The translations under genes and the position numbers were made by a program. The notes beneath the pieces were generated by a model. The model searched no databases and was not told where the DNA came from. It was given only the letters and a program-made list of their open reading frames with translations. From Panopea generosa (taxonomy: Eukaryota > Mollusca > Bivalvia > Adapedonta > Hiatellidae): a stretch of 64,000 nucleotides of DNA. The stretch spans positions 44,142,967 to 44,206,966 of the forward strand of contig CM055909.1 of assembly GCA_029582155.1 (NCBI GenBank), given 5' to 3'. This document shows, piece after piece, positions 1 through 12,705 of this stretch (within the stretch, counting starts at the first letter, position 1; every line of letters begins with the position of its first letter).

Positions 1-187
1 GTATGCAAATTTGTCCACTCTGTCTAGATGTTGCATGTAATTCCATAATATATAAGTCATGGTCGACACCAAGTTTATTGGTTTGGCAGAGCCTTGATAT
101 TGTATCTATGGTTTGCATTGTAGCTAGGCGCACTCGCCGTAGTCTGGTCTGTACATTTATGTCTTGGTTATTCACAAATAATTATCT

Positions 188-238
<51 letters not shown>

Positions 239-440
239 TCATGTATGTAAATTTGTCCACCCTGTCCAGATGTGTCGCATGTAATTCCATAGTATATAAG
301 TCATGGTCGACACCATATTTATTGGTTTGGCAGAGGCCTTGATATTGTATCTATGGTTTGCATTGTAGCTATGTGCACTCGCCGTAGTCTGGTCTGTACA
401 TTTATGTCTTGGTTATTCACAAATAATTATCTCCATATAT
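1..440 (+). repeat. Tandemly duplicated dispersed repeat (two copies, offset 242 bp)
   Basis: Positions 1-197 and 243-440 are near-identical, sharing the core tggtcgacaccaagtttatt and the stretch catttatgtcttggttattc. A TA/CA microsatellite (about 190-236) separates them. A third, more diverged copy lies in reverse orientation at about 18525-18680, so this is a dispersed family rather than a purely local duplication. No coding function is seen; the small ORF across it is made of repeat and microsatellite. Confidence 0.8.
190..236. repeat. TA/CA dinucleotide microsatellite
   Basis: A run of ta followed by a run of ca lies between the two copies of the duplicated repeat. Confidence 0.9.
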
Positions 441-1385
441 ACATCATGCATTGTGAATGAGCATCTGAAAAGATCCCAAAAATCGTAAATTCCGTTGTGA
501 ATTTAATTATCTCCCTTTATATATATATATATATCTAAGTCGAGAGAATTATATGTCGTGGACCAATTACCCTTAGCCTTAAAAACTCAGCCTATCATAA
601 TCAAATGTTCTTGTTCAAAAACATGGGATTCATCTAATACGCTTTTATGATGACAGAGTTCTACGAATAGGTGAACTATTCATGAAACACATAGAAACAA
701 AAAATATTGAAACCGCTACCTAAGACTGTTCTTAAAAATGGTTTGCCGTGCTCCTACCTACTCACTAAAATGCCGCTTCCCAAACATTTGATTGATGTTT
801 CAAAGCGTTGATTATTTCATGATTTCTGTCAATTTTTGTTTAAAATGACTATACCAAATCAATAAAAAAAAACTAACAAAAATGGCTACCTGCCTTCCTA
901 CATGAATAATGCAAATTATTTTTAAGAATGGCTTGAAAAAAGGAAATGTTATTTTTTTACTGTTTTGAAATGTTATTTTTATAGTAATGAATGCGTTTGG
1001 CCTTGTAAATTACGTACGTGACAACGTGCTCTACAAAGATAAATGCGTACAATAATCGTCACTGTTTTATTTACACGACTCTTATCTGATTATGTGTATG
1101 CACCTGTGTGAATGATATTATTATCGATCTCCCGGTCGTTTTTTCGCCCAATTATAAGTGTAATGGCTGACAGAGGAAAATTCCATTGTTTTAAACAAGT
1201 AAGTATACAGTTTCTTATGAAAACACTTGTTTTTATTGAATCTATTGAATTTGAATTAAACTTAAAGCTGACGTCCACTTTATCTTTACTCAAGAAAATT
1301 GTTTATCTTTACGATGATTTCAAATATCCAAACGCGTGAACAAAACATACGCACATCTATGTTATTTTATCATTACTCTAACAAT
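441..1385. other. No recognisable gene
   Basis: AT-rich non-coding sequence with a short TA run near 516-532. Overlapping small ORFs occur on both strands at 1090-1339, but neither shows a domain, splice context or composition that suggests coding. Confidence 0.6.
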
Positions 1386-3807
1386 TTCGGCACAGGTTAG
1401 TTTGATTTATCCTGCGATATGTAACAGTATTGGCACTTGTTAGTTTGATTTATCCTGCGATATGTCACAGTTTTTACACTGGTGAATTTGATTGATCCTG
1501 CGGTATGTAACAGTATTGACAGCAGTTAGTTTGATTTATCCCGTGATATGTAACAGTATTGACATCTGTTGCTTTGATTTAGCACGCGATATGTAACAAT
1601 ATTGACACTGCTTCATTTGATTTATCCTGCAATATGTTACTGTAATGACACTTGTTCATTTGATTTATCGTGCGATATGAAACAGTATTGACACTGTTTA
1701 GTTAGATTTATCTTGCGATATATAACAGTATTGCCACCGGTTAGTTTGATCTATCTTGCGATATATAACAGTATTGACATCGGTTAGTTTGATTTAGCAC
1801 GCAATATGTAACAATATTGACACTGGTTAGTTTGATTTATCCCGCAATATGTAACAATATTGACACTGGTTCATTTGATTTATCGTGCGATATGAAACAG
1901 TATTGACACTGTTTAGTTAGATTTATCTTGCAATATATAACTGTATTGACATCGGTTAGTTTGATTTAGCACGCGATATGTAACATTATTGACACTTGTT
2001 TGTTTGATTTATCCTGCAATATGTAACAATATTGACACTGGTAAATTTGATTTATCCTGCGATATGTAACAGTATTGACATCGGTTAGTTTGACTTATCC
2101 CACGATATATAACAGTATTGACACATGTTAGTTTGATTTATTCTGCGATATGTAACAGTATTGACATCGGTAAGTATGATTTATCCCTTGATATGCAACA
2201 ATATTAACACTGGTTAGTTTGATTTATCCTGCGATATGTAACAGTATTGACACCGGTGTGTTTGCTTTATCCTGCGATATGTAACAGTAATGGCATCGGT
2301 TAGTTTGATTTATCGTGCGATATGTAACAGTATTGACACCGGTTAGTTTGATTTATCCCGCAATATATAACAATATTGACACTTGTTAGTTGGATTTATC
2401 TTGCTATATGTACAAGTATTGACACTGGTAAGATTGATTTTTCCTGCGATAAGTAACACTATTTTCACCAGTTAGTTTGATTTATCCTGAGATATGTAAC
2501 AGTAGTATTTTCACCGGATTGTTTGATTTATCCTGCGATATATAATAGTATTTTCACCGGTAAGTTTGATATATCTTGCGATACATAACAGTATTACCAT
2601 CTGTTTGTTGAGGTATCCTGTGATATGTAACAGTATTGACACCTGTTAGTTTGATTTATCCTGCGATATGTAACAGTATTACCACCTGTTAGTTGAGGTA
2701 TCCTGTGATATGTAGCAGTATTAACACCGGATTGTTTGATTTATCCTGCGATATGTAACAGTATTGACACTGGTTAGTTTGATTTATCCTGCGATATGTA
2801 ACAGTATTGACACTGGTTAGCTTGATTTATCCTGCGATATATAACAGTATTGACACTGGTTAGTTTGATTTATCCTGGATATGTAACAGTATTGACACCA
2901 GTTTGTTCGATTAAGCACGCGATATGTAACAGTATTGACACCTGTTAGTTTGATTTATCCCCCAGATATGTAACAGTATTGACACCTGTTAGTTTGATTT
3001 ATCCCGTGGTATGTAACATTATTTACACCTGTTAATTTGATTTATCCTTCGATATTTAATAGTATTGACACTGGTTAGTTTGATTTATTATGTTATATGT
3101 AACAGTATTAACATCTTTCAGTTTGATTGATCATGCGATTTGTAACAGTATTGACACCTGTTAGTTTGATTTATCCTGCGATATGTAACAGTATTGACAC
3201 AAGGAAGGTTAATTTAGCGTGTGATATGAAACAGTATTGACACCGGTTAGTTTGATTTAGCCCGCGATATGTTACAGTATTGGCACTGGTTAGTTTGATT
3301 TATCCTGCGATATGTAACAGTATTGACACTGGTTAGTTTGATTTCACTTGATATGTAACAGTATTGACACCAGTTTGTTCGATTAAGCACGCGATATGTA
3401 ACAGTTTTGACACCTGTTAGTTTGATTTATCCCATGGTATGTAACATTATTGACACCTGTTAGTTTGATTTATACCGTGGTATGTAACATTATTTACACC
3501 TGTTAATTTGATTTATCCTTCGATATTTAACAGTTTTGACACTGGTTAGTTTGATTTATTATGCTATATGTAACAGTATTAACATCTTTCAGTTTGATTG
3601 ATCATGCGATTTGTAACAGTATTGACACCTGTTAGTTTGATTTATCCTGCGATATGTAACAGTATTGACACAAGTAAGTTTAATTTAGCGTGTGATATGA
3701 AACAGTATTGACACCGGTTAGTTTGATTTAGCCCGCGATATGTTACAGTATTGGCACTGGTTAGTAGAATTTACCCCGCGATATGTAACAGTATTGACAC
3801 CGGTATG
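1386..3807. repeat. 43-bp minisatellite array, about 56 copies
   Basis: The unit reads roughly ttagtttgatttatcctgcg followed by atatgtaacagtattgacac and a short ctgg/ccgg link, 43 bp in total, repeated with point differences over 2.4 kb. It also has higher-order structure: the variant gtttgttcgattaagcacgc occurs at 2901 and again at 3373, 472 bp apart, which is close to 11 units, and its neighbouring variants recur in the same order. No ORF of interest lies in it. Confidence 0.95.
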
Positions 3808-4289
3808 TCAACTCAATTTTGACTTAATATCTAATGATTATTTTAGAACATGGATGCAGAAATTACTCGCTGAGATTAGTCATTGACTTGATGTTATATT
3901 TCTTACATCAAACCATGGCGACTTCAGCTTATATTGATGTCGTGAATGCTTTGATGCATGACTGTGACAGTAAGTCAGTTATCTTGACAAAGAGATCAGC
4001 ATTGCAATGTATTTAATGATCTAATGAAAACCGTTCATCAAGTGTAAATGGATGAGAACAGCACACAAGTCAAATGCATTTCCAGGCAGATGATAACGTA
4101 CACAGATAACCTGCATTATGAAAATTAATAATTCAGTAAAGATGGTACAAATCAATTGTATGAGCTCAAATAAACATGTACTAAATATGAAATTATTCCA
4201 AAAAGTTTTTCTTGATATTCTTACAATGTCATATAAATGTAATGTATTTTCAACAATGTGATGTACCTGATGAACCCGTTATTTAAACT
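3808..4289. other. No recognisable gene
   Basis: AT-rich spacer between the minisatellite and the mariner relic. A 60-codon ORF at 3834-4016 shows nothing recognisable. Confidence 0.55.
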
Positions 4290-5165
4290 GTTCTATCTGA
4301 TGATGGTGAGCCATGATATATGCCTGTGTCGATTGCACTGATTAACAGCCCGAATCAACGCCATTTCGTGGGCATTTGTTTTCAGCAAGCTCTGGAAACA
4401 AATAATAATCAAAGGGAGCTAGGTCAGGTCTGTAGGGAGGATCCAATTTGTAGGTCTGCAATAGGTCTTAACGTTTTGGAAGCAGTATAAGCAGAGGCAC
4501 TGTCATGCAAAAGACTACGTTCTGCATTTGAAGTCTTTGTCTTAATTTTCAAATTTGACAAATCAACACAGTAGAGTACTTTGTGGTGACATGGTGAGCT
4601 TTTGGCGACTGTTAGGGAGAGGATAATCAGTTGGTTTGCATTGATTAGAATAATTGAACCTTTGATTTTAGGCCCAGAGTGATTAATCCATGTTTCATCC
4701 CGAGTCATGATATTGTTAAAAAATGAAATGGCTATTTCTTTCTTAAGCAACATAGAAGTTCCTCAGAAATCATCTTACGATTCACCTTTCACTCAGGTGA
4801 TAATTGTGTTGGCACTTTCCTTGTTCATACAAAGGCTGTCTTGTACGATATTAAATACGGATCTTTCGCAATGACAAACTATTAGCTATTTCTTGCAGGG
4901 TTATTCGCATGGCTATCATGATAAAATCTTCAATATTTCTAATCATTTGTGAGTCACTGTCTTGGCTGTCTTCCCTGTTACAGGCATATTTTGATGCATG
5001 TTCTGCTACGAAAACGAGCTACCCATGCATCAATCGTCCTACGTGGCAGGCTTGTATCTCTAAACATTTTTTGAAAATCATTTTAAAATTATCTGTCTTT
5101 CTCCTTCCTGAAGAAGATATCTTATTGATACTACGGCACGTTGCTCTTCATGCGTTAAGAACATA
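4290..5165 (-). pseudogene. Mariner-like transposase relic (copy 1)
   Basis: Read on the minus strand, this stretch gives a broken mariner (IS630/Tc1/mariner superfamily) transposase. From the N-terminal side there is a helix-turn-helix-like piece containing EEQRAV, then ITLQEIANSLSLRK, then the catalytic-domain landmark TRDETWI (first Asp, near 4690-4710). Next comes LLHDSASAYTASKT, matching the family's LLHDNARPHTA segment (near 4480-4510), and DPPYRPDLAPFDYYLFP, matching the hPPYSPDLAPSDYhLF block (near 4395-4440). The reading frame shifts several times and stops interrupt it, including between the last two blocks, so it cannot make a transposase. Terminal inverted repeats were not identified. 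The ORF at 4909-5199 on the plus strand is only its antisense shadow. Confidence 0.85.
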
Positions 5166-5199
5166 TTACCATATATACATACAATGTACAGTTTTCTGA

Positions 5200-6240
5200 T
5201 TTTTAGCTCACCTGAGCCAAAATCTCACAGGTGAGCTTTTGTGATCGCCTGGTGTCCGTCGTCTGTCGCCCGTCGTTAAATTTTAGCTTCTAACAACTTC
5301 TCCTCTGAAACCACTGGGCTAATTTTAATATAACTTCACAGAAATGTTCTTTGGGTGACCCTTTACCAGGTTTATTCAAGCCATCTTGATTCGTCAAGAA
5401 ACATGGCTGCCAGGGTGCGGAACAAGTTTAATTAGTAAAAATTCAAAAAATCTTCTTGTCAGAAACTACTGGCTCGATTTTAAAATAATTTCACCGAAAT
5501 GTGTCTTGGAGGACCCTTCACTTTTCAAACCGTGGGTATTTGTCAAAAAACATGGCGGCCACGGGGCGGGGTTAGTTTATTTTATAAGCTTTAGTAAAAA
5601 CCTTAAAAAATCTTCTTGTCAGAAACCACTGGGCCAATTTTGATATAACTTCACAGAAATGTTTCTTGGGTGACCCTCTACCAAGTTTGTTCAATCCATC
5701 TTGATTCGTCATCAAACATGGCCGCCAGGGGGTGGGGCAATTTTAATTAGTAAAAACTTAAAAAATCGTTTTGTCAGAAACTACTGGCTCGATTTTAAAA
5801 TAATTTTACTAAAATGTTCCTTGGAGTACCCTTCACCAAGTTTGTTCAATACGTAGTGATTCGTCAAAAAACATGGCGCCCAGGGGGTGGGGTTAGTTTA
5901 CTATATAAGCTTTAGTAAAAACTTAAAAAATCTTCTTGACAGAAACCACCGGAACGATTTTATAACAATTCCGTAGAAATGTTCATTGGGAGACCCTTTA
6001 CCAAGTTTGTTCAAGCCGTTGTGATTTGTTAAAAAACATGACCTCCACAGTGAAGTGCTAGTTAACTATATAGGCAGCTATAGTAAAAACTTCAGAAGCC
6101 TTCTTTTCAGAATCTACTGACCTGATTTCGATGTAATTTCACTTTTACCATTGGTGAACCTCTACCAAGTTTGTTCCAGCCATTGCGATTCGCCGAAAAA
6201 CATAATCGCCATGAGGGGAGGCTGGTTATCTTTATATGGA
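5200..6240. repeat. Array of about 155-170 bp degenerate repeats with a short hairpin at its left edge
   Basis: Six diverged copies of a unit with the anchors cagaaaccactgggc, tttcttgggtgaccct, accaagtttgttcaa and aaacatggcggcca start near 5300, 5453, 5613, 5767, 5933 and 6102. The left edge has a 10-bp perfect inverted repeat, agctcacctg (5205-5214) and caggtgagct (5228-5237). The repeated phrases look protein-like in some frames but frames are not kept between units, so I treat it as non-coding. Similar blocks are, from memory, common in bivalve genomes. Confidence 0.8.
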
Positions 6241-7778
6241 TATAAAATGAAAACTTTCTTTCGATATCTGATATCCAGATATCCTCACTAGGATATTATT
6301 GTTATCGCATCTGTTAAAACAAATAAAAATTCTAACTACTCGCCAATCTCGTTTTTCTGGAATTTTGAGTGTACATGTATTATATAATCAACTTAAGTTG
6401 GGTGACCCATAACTGTAACATCACAATGGTATATGAAAAGATTTTAAAAACAGGTCTGGATCTGTTATGGTACTTAATGCTAAAAGAATGCTAATACAAG
6501 TATGGACAATACATTAAAATTTAATAACAATATCAACCTCAAAAATTACATTATAAAATTGAACGCATATTTAAAAAATTACAGTGTTTTGTCCCAAACT
6601 TATGGTTGTTTTTTTTTTCAAAGTACAAAAGTTCTAATTAATCAATCTAAAATTTTACCATGTTCTCTCAACATCAAGCTTAATTGTTAAAAAAACACCC
6701 TGATGAACTGGACCATCCTCCGATTTTCAAAAATCGGCAAAATAAAACACAGACATTTTAGTGTGAAAAATCGGGTATGCTGCGTTATAATCATCTTCAT
6801 CTGACATCTAACACCAGATACTTTTCAAATTTTGTATACTTATTGACCATATAATCAATTTATTACCCCAGTACAAGACAAGTATTTGTAAAGAATTCTC
6901 TAAAGCTAAGTTAACTTATCAAAGTTCAGAAAACCGTTTTCAATTACGTTTATCAGGGTTGTCCACAAAACTTTTTTAGTAGAATTTATTATAGAGAAAT
7001 CTGTGATCCTTAGAAGTATGATTCATTGCACAAATTAAACATTATTTTTGCCTTTAAGATAGAAGTGTCATAGACCACTGCTGCGGTTTTGACATTTAGA
7101 GAGATACCTACTAAAACGGTCATTTCGAAAATAGATACCGGACGACCTAACGACCTGACGAATAAAAAAAATCCCCATCTGCCTTTCGTTGAAATTCGAT
7201 CTTCTCGATGTAATAAATCAATACCTTTTGAGAAAATTGGCTTACGGTAAGAGGAAAATAGCAAGATGCTACACTTTATATTTCTACGTGCTGTTTCATT
7301 CGGTTACAACTAATTTGTCATAATTTGAAATTTGTATTAAACCCATCAAAAGCAACCCTTCTTGTTAATATATTATGCAATCGTAAGTTAACCTGTTTTG
7401 TTACAAATAGGACCTTCTTCCCAACAACGCTTAAAATGTAAAGTTTCATTATGATATGTGGAATAGCTCGGTAGTCACACACTAGATAACCAATTTGAGA
7501 GTAAATAACAAATAATTATAAGCTTTGTTTGCATTAAATAGTCAAGCTTATAATCGTTTTAAAAGAAAAAAGAAACAACAAAAACATCTCTATCATCTCC
7601 TATGTGGGAGTTTCAATCGGTGATGGTGGTGGTATTCAAGTGCTTTTGTTTATTTGCATTGATGTTTTTTGCGTTATTTGGATATCCCAGGGTATAGAGG
7701 CATGTCCATATTATAACATCAACATTTCGATGTAAACCTCATTATTACTTATTAAAACCTAATGTTCATTTATTTCAG
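6241..7778. other. No recognisable gene; upstream region of the HEPN-nSTAND3-ANK gene
   Basis: AT-rich sequence. An 84-codon minus-strand ORF at 7010-7264 shows no domain I recognise and may belong to a repeat. A 5-prime untranslated exon of the downstream gene may lie here, because the first coding exon is preceded by a good splice acceptor. I could not place the promoter. Confidence 0.5.
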
Positions 7779-7820
7779 AAACACCATTGATACTTTAAGA
7801 TAAGAAACCGTTTGACAACA

Positions 7821-8109
7821 ATGGCGTCTCAGTGTCTACCGATGAAGACAGTAGATAACCAGATGCAGATGGATCATACATGCCAGATCGATTTGCTCAC
7901 ACAAGTGGACCATCTTTCGGAAGGAGAACAAAATTGCATAAAGGTTTATCAACTGACATCTAGTACTGGGGCAAACGCTGTTAGAATCGCCTTCGACAAG
8001 ACCATTCCAGACCTTCAGACACATTTGTCTAGCAACTCGGGAAAGATTAGATTATTACAAAGGAAACATATTTTGCATCAACACCAAATGGATATACTGT
8101 ACCCGCAAG
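7821..8109 (+). CDS. Coding exon 1: N-terminus and first half of the HEPN domain
   Basis: The ATG at 7821 has A at -3 and G at +4 (acaATGG), a good Kozak context. An in-frame TTG at 7812 would extend the ORF but is not a plausible eukaryotic start. The exon encodes 96 codons plus one base. Residues 1-40 are polar and unremarkable. Residues about 48-95 contain GANAVRIAFDK, then LQRKHILHQHQMDILYP, which match the start of DZIP3-type HEPN domains (an LR.FD segment, then Lk..kiL...Q.dlLyP). The exon ends at caag|gtatat (donor GT at 8110-8111, phase 1). A tRNA-derived SINE lies 40 bp into the following intron. Confidence 0.8.
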
Positions 8110-8150
8110 GTATATAAGAATATAATGTTATTTCCACATGTCCTGAAATC

Positions 8151-8250
8151 GATCCCGATTAGCTCAGTCGGTAGCGCGACTGTCTGTCAATTCAGGGATC
8201 GAGAGTTCGAATCCCCACCCGGCAACAGTCTCCGTGATGATTGATTAGTT
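8151..8250 (+). mobile_element. tRNA-derived SINE, family 1 (head only)
   Basis: Box-A-like ttagctcagtcggtagcgc and box-B-like gagttcgaatcccc are spaced as in a tRNA, followed by cccggcaacagtctccgtga, the shared body of this family. The body stops after tgatgattgat, where sequence belonging to the antisense LINE 3-prime end begins. The acceptor ends do not pair as in a real tRNA, so it is a SINE and not a tRNA gene. Other copies are at 16421, 19431, 59105 and 60070. Confidence 0.8.
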
Positions 8251-8768
8251 TAGTTAGTTTAGTTTAATTATATCTTATTGCATTTATAATTGCAGCAATG
8301 GGGATGGGCCACAAGTTCTCACAACATTAGTTACGACCCTTCCCCTAAAATATTACAAATAATTGAGGAAGAAAAAAACAACATGACATGGCATAACACA
8401 TGATAAAGGATTAAAGTTACAAAAGTTAATACCACAGTGTGTACATAATTATCCATCAGTTAATACCAATATTGAAATAATAGAGAATTTTTTTCTTAAA
8501 AAAAATCAGTAATATCAATTCCATCTAGTTCTTATAAGGTTAAAAAAAATAGAAGACTGGAAAAGGAATAGGAATGCAATAGATGCATTTAGACACTATG
8601 CAGACTTGTAACACAACAATAAAAAAAGGCTAACCCGGTATGATCTGCGTTGTTGTCATTAAAGTAACTGTTTACATATTCTAGATATATATCAATTTTG
8701 ATTATGAATATTTGTCAATCGATATAGAAAGCTTTTTTTTTTTATCTTGTTGGATATAACAATGCTTT

Positions 8769-9862
8769 TTATAACGGATTTCTTAATAAGTACTCGGATT
8801 CAAATCTTTTTAAAGATTTAATAAACTGTTGTACAGCTTTAAATATTTTAGTATTATCATCGTATACAAGATTAGAGTTGCCATAAAATATTAACCTTAA
8901 ACCTTTAGGGTGGAATGCTCTAATTGAGCTAAAAAATTCAATTCTTGAAGCTACATATAAGTCACATTTAAAAAAAGTAGTGCTCAGCATATTCAGTCAG
9001 ATATCCACAAGTACAGACGGGCTTATTTTTTAAATGGTTTAAATACATATTATTATTCAAATTACTGCAGATATTTCTGATTCTAGTATGCTGAGTTGAT
9101 AAGTATGTTTCCCTCCGAGTAATAATTTGGAGGTTGTTTAGGTGACATTCTTATATTGTTTTTAAAGGCAGATATACTTGAGTCTATCGCTCTTACTGCT
9201 GGGTCTAACTTGTTCCACAATGCTATCGTGGAAGGTATACAAGATTGCCTACTTATTTCAGTTATGCAGTAAGAAGTTGCTACATTATCAGAATTTCTTA
9301 ATTGATAATTAGTAGTGTTGCGAATCAATAGAGGAATCAAGTCGTCTATATAGGAAGGGACCATATTATTTGTGGCTTTGTACATGAACATACGTTTTTG
9401 TTGCTTTCGCCTTTCTTTGAGAGAAACCCATCCACACTCTGTATAAAGATTTTGTAAAGAAACTGATCTTGTTAATCCGGTTACAATTCTTGCTGCTTCA
9501 TTTTGTATTTTTTCAAGTGATTCAGCAATATGATTTGGGCATCCATCCCAAACAATTGATGAATATTCAAAAAGGGGTCTAATATATGATCAGTAAATTT
9601 GAATTAGGGCATTTCTACTAAGGGTAAATTTCAATTTTCTCTTTAATCCTAACTCTCTAGCTGCTGATTTTTTAATATTTTCTATATGCGTATCCCATTT
9701 ACCAGTATTACTTAAGTTTAGTCCAAGATGTTTGTGATTATTAACAAAAGTGACTGGGATGATATTAAACATAAGTTGAGGCAAAGCCTCACATTGATTA
9801 AAAGTAAATAGCATAGTTTCAGTTTTATCTGAATTAAACATAACTAGCCACCGATGGCCCAA
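8769..9862 (-). pseudogene. LINE ORF2: thumb and C-terminal region
   Basis: The minus strand gives MFNSDKTETMLFTF and VNNHKHLGLNLS (9590-9862), typical of the region just after the palm. These are followed by YKATNNMVPSYIDDLIP, NYQLRN and PSTIALWNKLD (9083-9391), the conserved C-terminal segment of this LINE group. A last fragment is at 8769-8990. Frame breaks lie at about 9391-9590 and 8990-9083. Confidence 0.8.
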
Positions 9863-10582
9863 TTAGAGATCATTTTCAAATCATGATTGATAATTCCTTC
9901 TTTATCTTGAAGAGTTTCGGTTGAACAGAAAAGTGAACTATCATCCGCATACAATCTTGTTGGCCAAGTACAGCGCCTTGATGAACACCTGCCGATATAG
10001 ATATAAGATCAGAGTTACACGTTTGAATCATCACTCTTTGTTTTCTGTCACTAAGATAGTTATTAATCCAATTGAGCATATTGCCATTTACCCCATTTTC
10101 TTTTTGTTAAAATGATAAACCTTTGTGCTAGACTCTATCAAATTCTTTAGGAATATCACAAAATATCATACAGGAATGCTGTTTACTGTCAAATGATTGG
10201 CAATGAGTTGAAAATTTGTCGAGTGGTTAGGTAAAAAACCCGATTGATATTTACATAATAAAATATTGCTAATTAAAAAATTATACAAATATTTGAACAA
10301 TTATCATTCTAATCATTTTCCAGTGCAGCTTAATAATGACGCTGGTCTATAATTACTAACCATGGATTTATCTCCTTTTTTAAATATAGGAATTACATTT
10401 GCTGTTTTCCACCTATCTTGAAAAATACTTTCTGATAGAGAGCGATTAAATAATAATGTTAATGGTTTAGATACTGATTTGGCAACTCCTTTTAACATTT
10501 TATGACTTATAATATCCGGCCCACTTGCCTTATTTGGATTCAATAAGAGAATTACATCTTCTACTTCTGTTTCTGTTACCAT
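9842..10582 (-). pseudogene. LINE ORF2: reverse transcriptase fingers and palm, broken
   Basis: From right to left on the minus strand: LNPNKASGPDIISHKML, VIPIFKKGDKS and SNYRPASLLSC (10313-10582). Then, after stops, come YQSGFLPNHSTNFQLI and FCDI..KEFDRV (about 10130-10260), WINNYLSDRKQRV with AGVHQGAVLG (about 9970-10075), and in another frame LYADDSSLFC (about 9925-9955), the catalytic YADD box. The normal stretch between VLGP and LYADD is missing, a small deletion accompanied by a frameshift. Confidence 0.85.
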
Positions 10583-11123
10583 GACGTTATTAGAGGAAGA
10601 TGAATATTATCTTCATTAATACACGAGATAGATGCAAAGTAAGAATTCAAACAGTCGGCTTTTTCATGATCAGTTAGAAAGAAATCAGTTTCACCTGTCG
10701 TTTTGGCACGACATAATGGTGGTATATTACTAGAGGTGTTATTAGTTTTAACAAAGTGTCTTATAACTTTCCAGAAACCTCTTTTGTCATTGAATTGCTA
10801 ATCAGTTAGAGAAAGATCCAGGGTGTTAAAGATTTTCTTTGGCGTGTTTTTTCAAATTATTAACTTTATTTCTAGATTGTTTATATTTACACCAGTCACA
10901 TGAATTTCCTGATCTTAATGCTTTGGATTTCAGTCGATCTCTTTTTTTTTAATATGTTCTGATAGTGGAGCCATACCAAGGTTTGTCATTGGGCGTACAG
11001 TAACCGTTTTGGATGGTATGCATCTTTTGACAAGTACTAAAAAGGTATTTGTAAAACTATTACAGGCATCATTTACAGTTCCACTTTAAATATCGCTCCG
11101 ATCATAGTCTGATATGAGATCAT

Positions 11124-11420
11124 TCAATAAGTTAAAATTGGCCTTTTTATATAGCTTACTGTGCGAGTATAAATTGGCTGTAAATTGTAAGAAAAAGGCA
11201 AAGTTATATATGTGGCACTATGATCACTAATGTCAGGTGGAACTGGAAGTGTACCTGATTCGATATAACGAAGGTCCTCTGGAATTAAAATGGGATCTAA
11301 AATAGCTCCCATACGCGTGGGTTCATTTACTGTATTTATTAATGAGTTTGTGCTTAGCACTTCTCTTAGATTGTGATAATTCGGATTCATTAAATTTTCA
11401 TTTAAATCACCAATTATCAA
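11124..11420 (-). pseudogene. LINE ORF2: second part of APE endonuclease
   Basis: The minus-strand frame gives IIGDLNENL (the GDxN catalytic block), TVNEPTR, AILDPILI and PPDISDHSATY (the terminal SDH catalytic motif), all in the order of an APE-type endonuclease. It is separated from the first part by a frame break at about 11420-11558. Confidence 0.85.
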
Positions 11421-11557
11421 TACAATGTTTGTAATTTCAAAAGCTCTTTCAATATTGTTATTTGGCTTATAAAAAAAATTGCATCAGCTATTTTGGGGCT
11501 ATAAAATGTTCCTATTAGATAAGTTTCATTTTTTTATTTTATTTCAACCCAAACAGA

Positions 11558-11878
11558 TTAGCTGCAAGATACTTCTAATTGATGAATTCTTTTATGAATC
11601 AATAATTTCGACAGATATATCAAAATACTCCCACCATGGTTTGTTCTATCTTTTCTATATGGGATGTCGTAGTTATCTGTAAGAAGAATCTCATCATTTG
11701 TAACTAGAGCATCAAGATGAGTTTCCGTAAAACATAACAAATCAAAATCAAGAAATGAGTCTTTGATAAACTCCATTTTGTTTCGAATACTTCTAATATT
11801 AAAATGTAAAACTGATAGACATTGTTCAGAATTAACTGGGCCTGGATTATTTTCAATATCACCCGAATCTAGTAAAAG
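11558..11878 (-). pseudogene. LINE ORF2 N-terminus: 2A-like motif and first part of APE endonuclease
   Basis: Reading leftward from about 11878 the frame gives LLLDSGDIENNPGP, whose last eight residues (11837-11860) fit the 2A ribosome-skipping consensus DxExNPGP exactly. In the same open frame come HFNIRSIRNK, LLCFTETHLD (the N-x-R and ET motifs of APE endonucleases), and NHGGSILIYL. The frame ends at 11558. Upstream of the 2A motif the frame has stops (near 11880-11890), so the start region is lost or was contributed by other sequence. Confidence 0.75.
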
Positions 11879-11880
11879 TC

Positions 11881-12476
<596 letters not shown>

Positions 12477-12705
12477 CACATACAGAAAAAATAATAATAA
12501 CTATCTAAGGACTGAACTCAACAACTATCATTTCATAAAGAATTATATAAAGATTCATATGATTTTTTATGATGAACCACTTAACACATTACCTTATCAT
12601 CACACATAAGATATATAAACAATTGATGATGTCATAGAATATAGCTGCTTACTTGACAATCAACAACTCAACAAAAAGAGTAATTTCTTTTCTTTCATAA
12701 AATCG

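Larger units (their letters stand above)
8251..11880 (-). mobile_element. Non-LTR retrotransposon (LINE) relic, Jockey/CR1-like, antisense in intron 1
   Basis: Minus-strand ORF pieces in the right order make a degraded ORF2: an N-terminal 2A-like motif, an APE-type endonuclease, a reverse transcriptase, and a C-terminal region running down to about 8770. Several frameshifts and internal stops separate them, so no active protein can be made. The 3-prime untranslated region runs to about 8250 and abuts a SINE body. The 5-prime end is near 11880, where the recognisable sequence starts directly with the 2A-like motif. The clade call rests on phrases such as NKASGPD, SNYRPASLLSC and HKHLGL and is approximate. 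Confidence 0.85.

Noticed and set aside
1386..3807. CRISPR array
   Set aside because: Head-to-tail minisatellite without unique spacers, in a eukaryotic genome; the same holds for the 29-, 50- and 83-bp arrays.
4909..5199. 96-codon plus-strand ORF
   Set aside because: Antisense of the N-terminal part of mariner relic 1.
7812..7820. TTG start at 7812 for exon 1
   Set aside because: Eukaryotic context; the ATG at 7821 has a good Kozak sequence.
8151..8228. A tRNA gene
   Set aside because: Box A and B are present but the acceptor ends do not pair and the body continues into the SINE sequence seen at four other sites.
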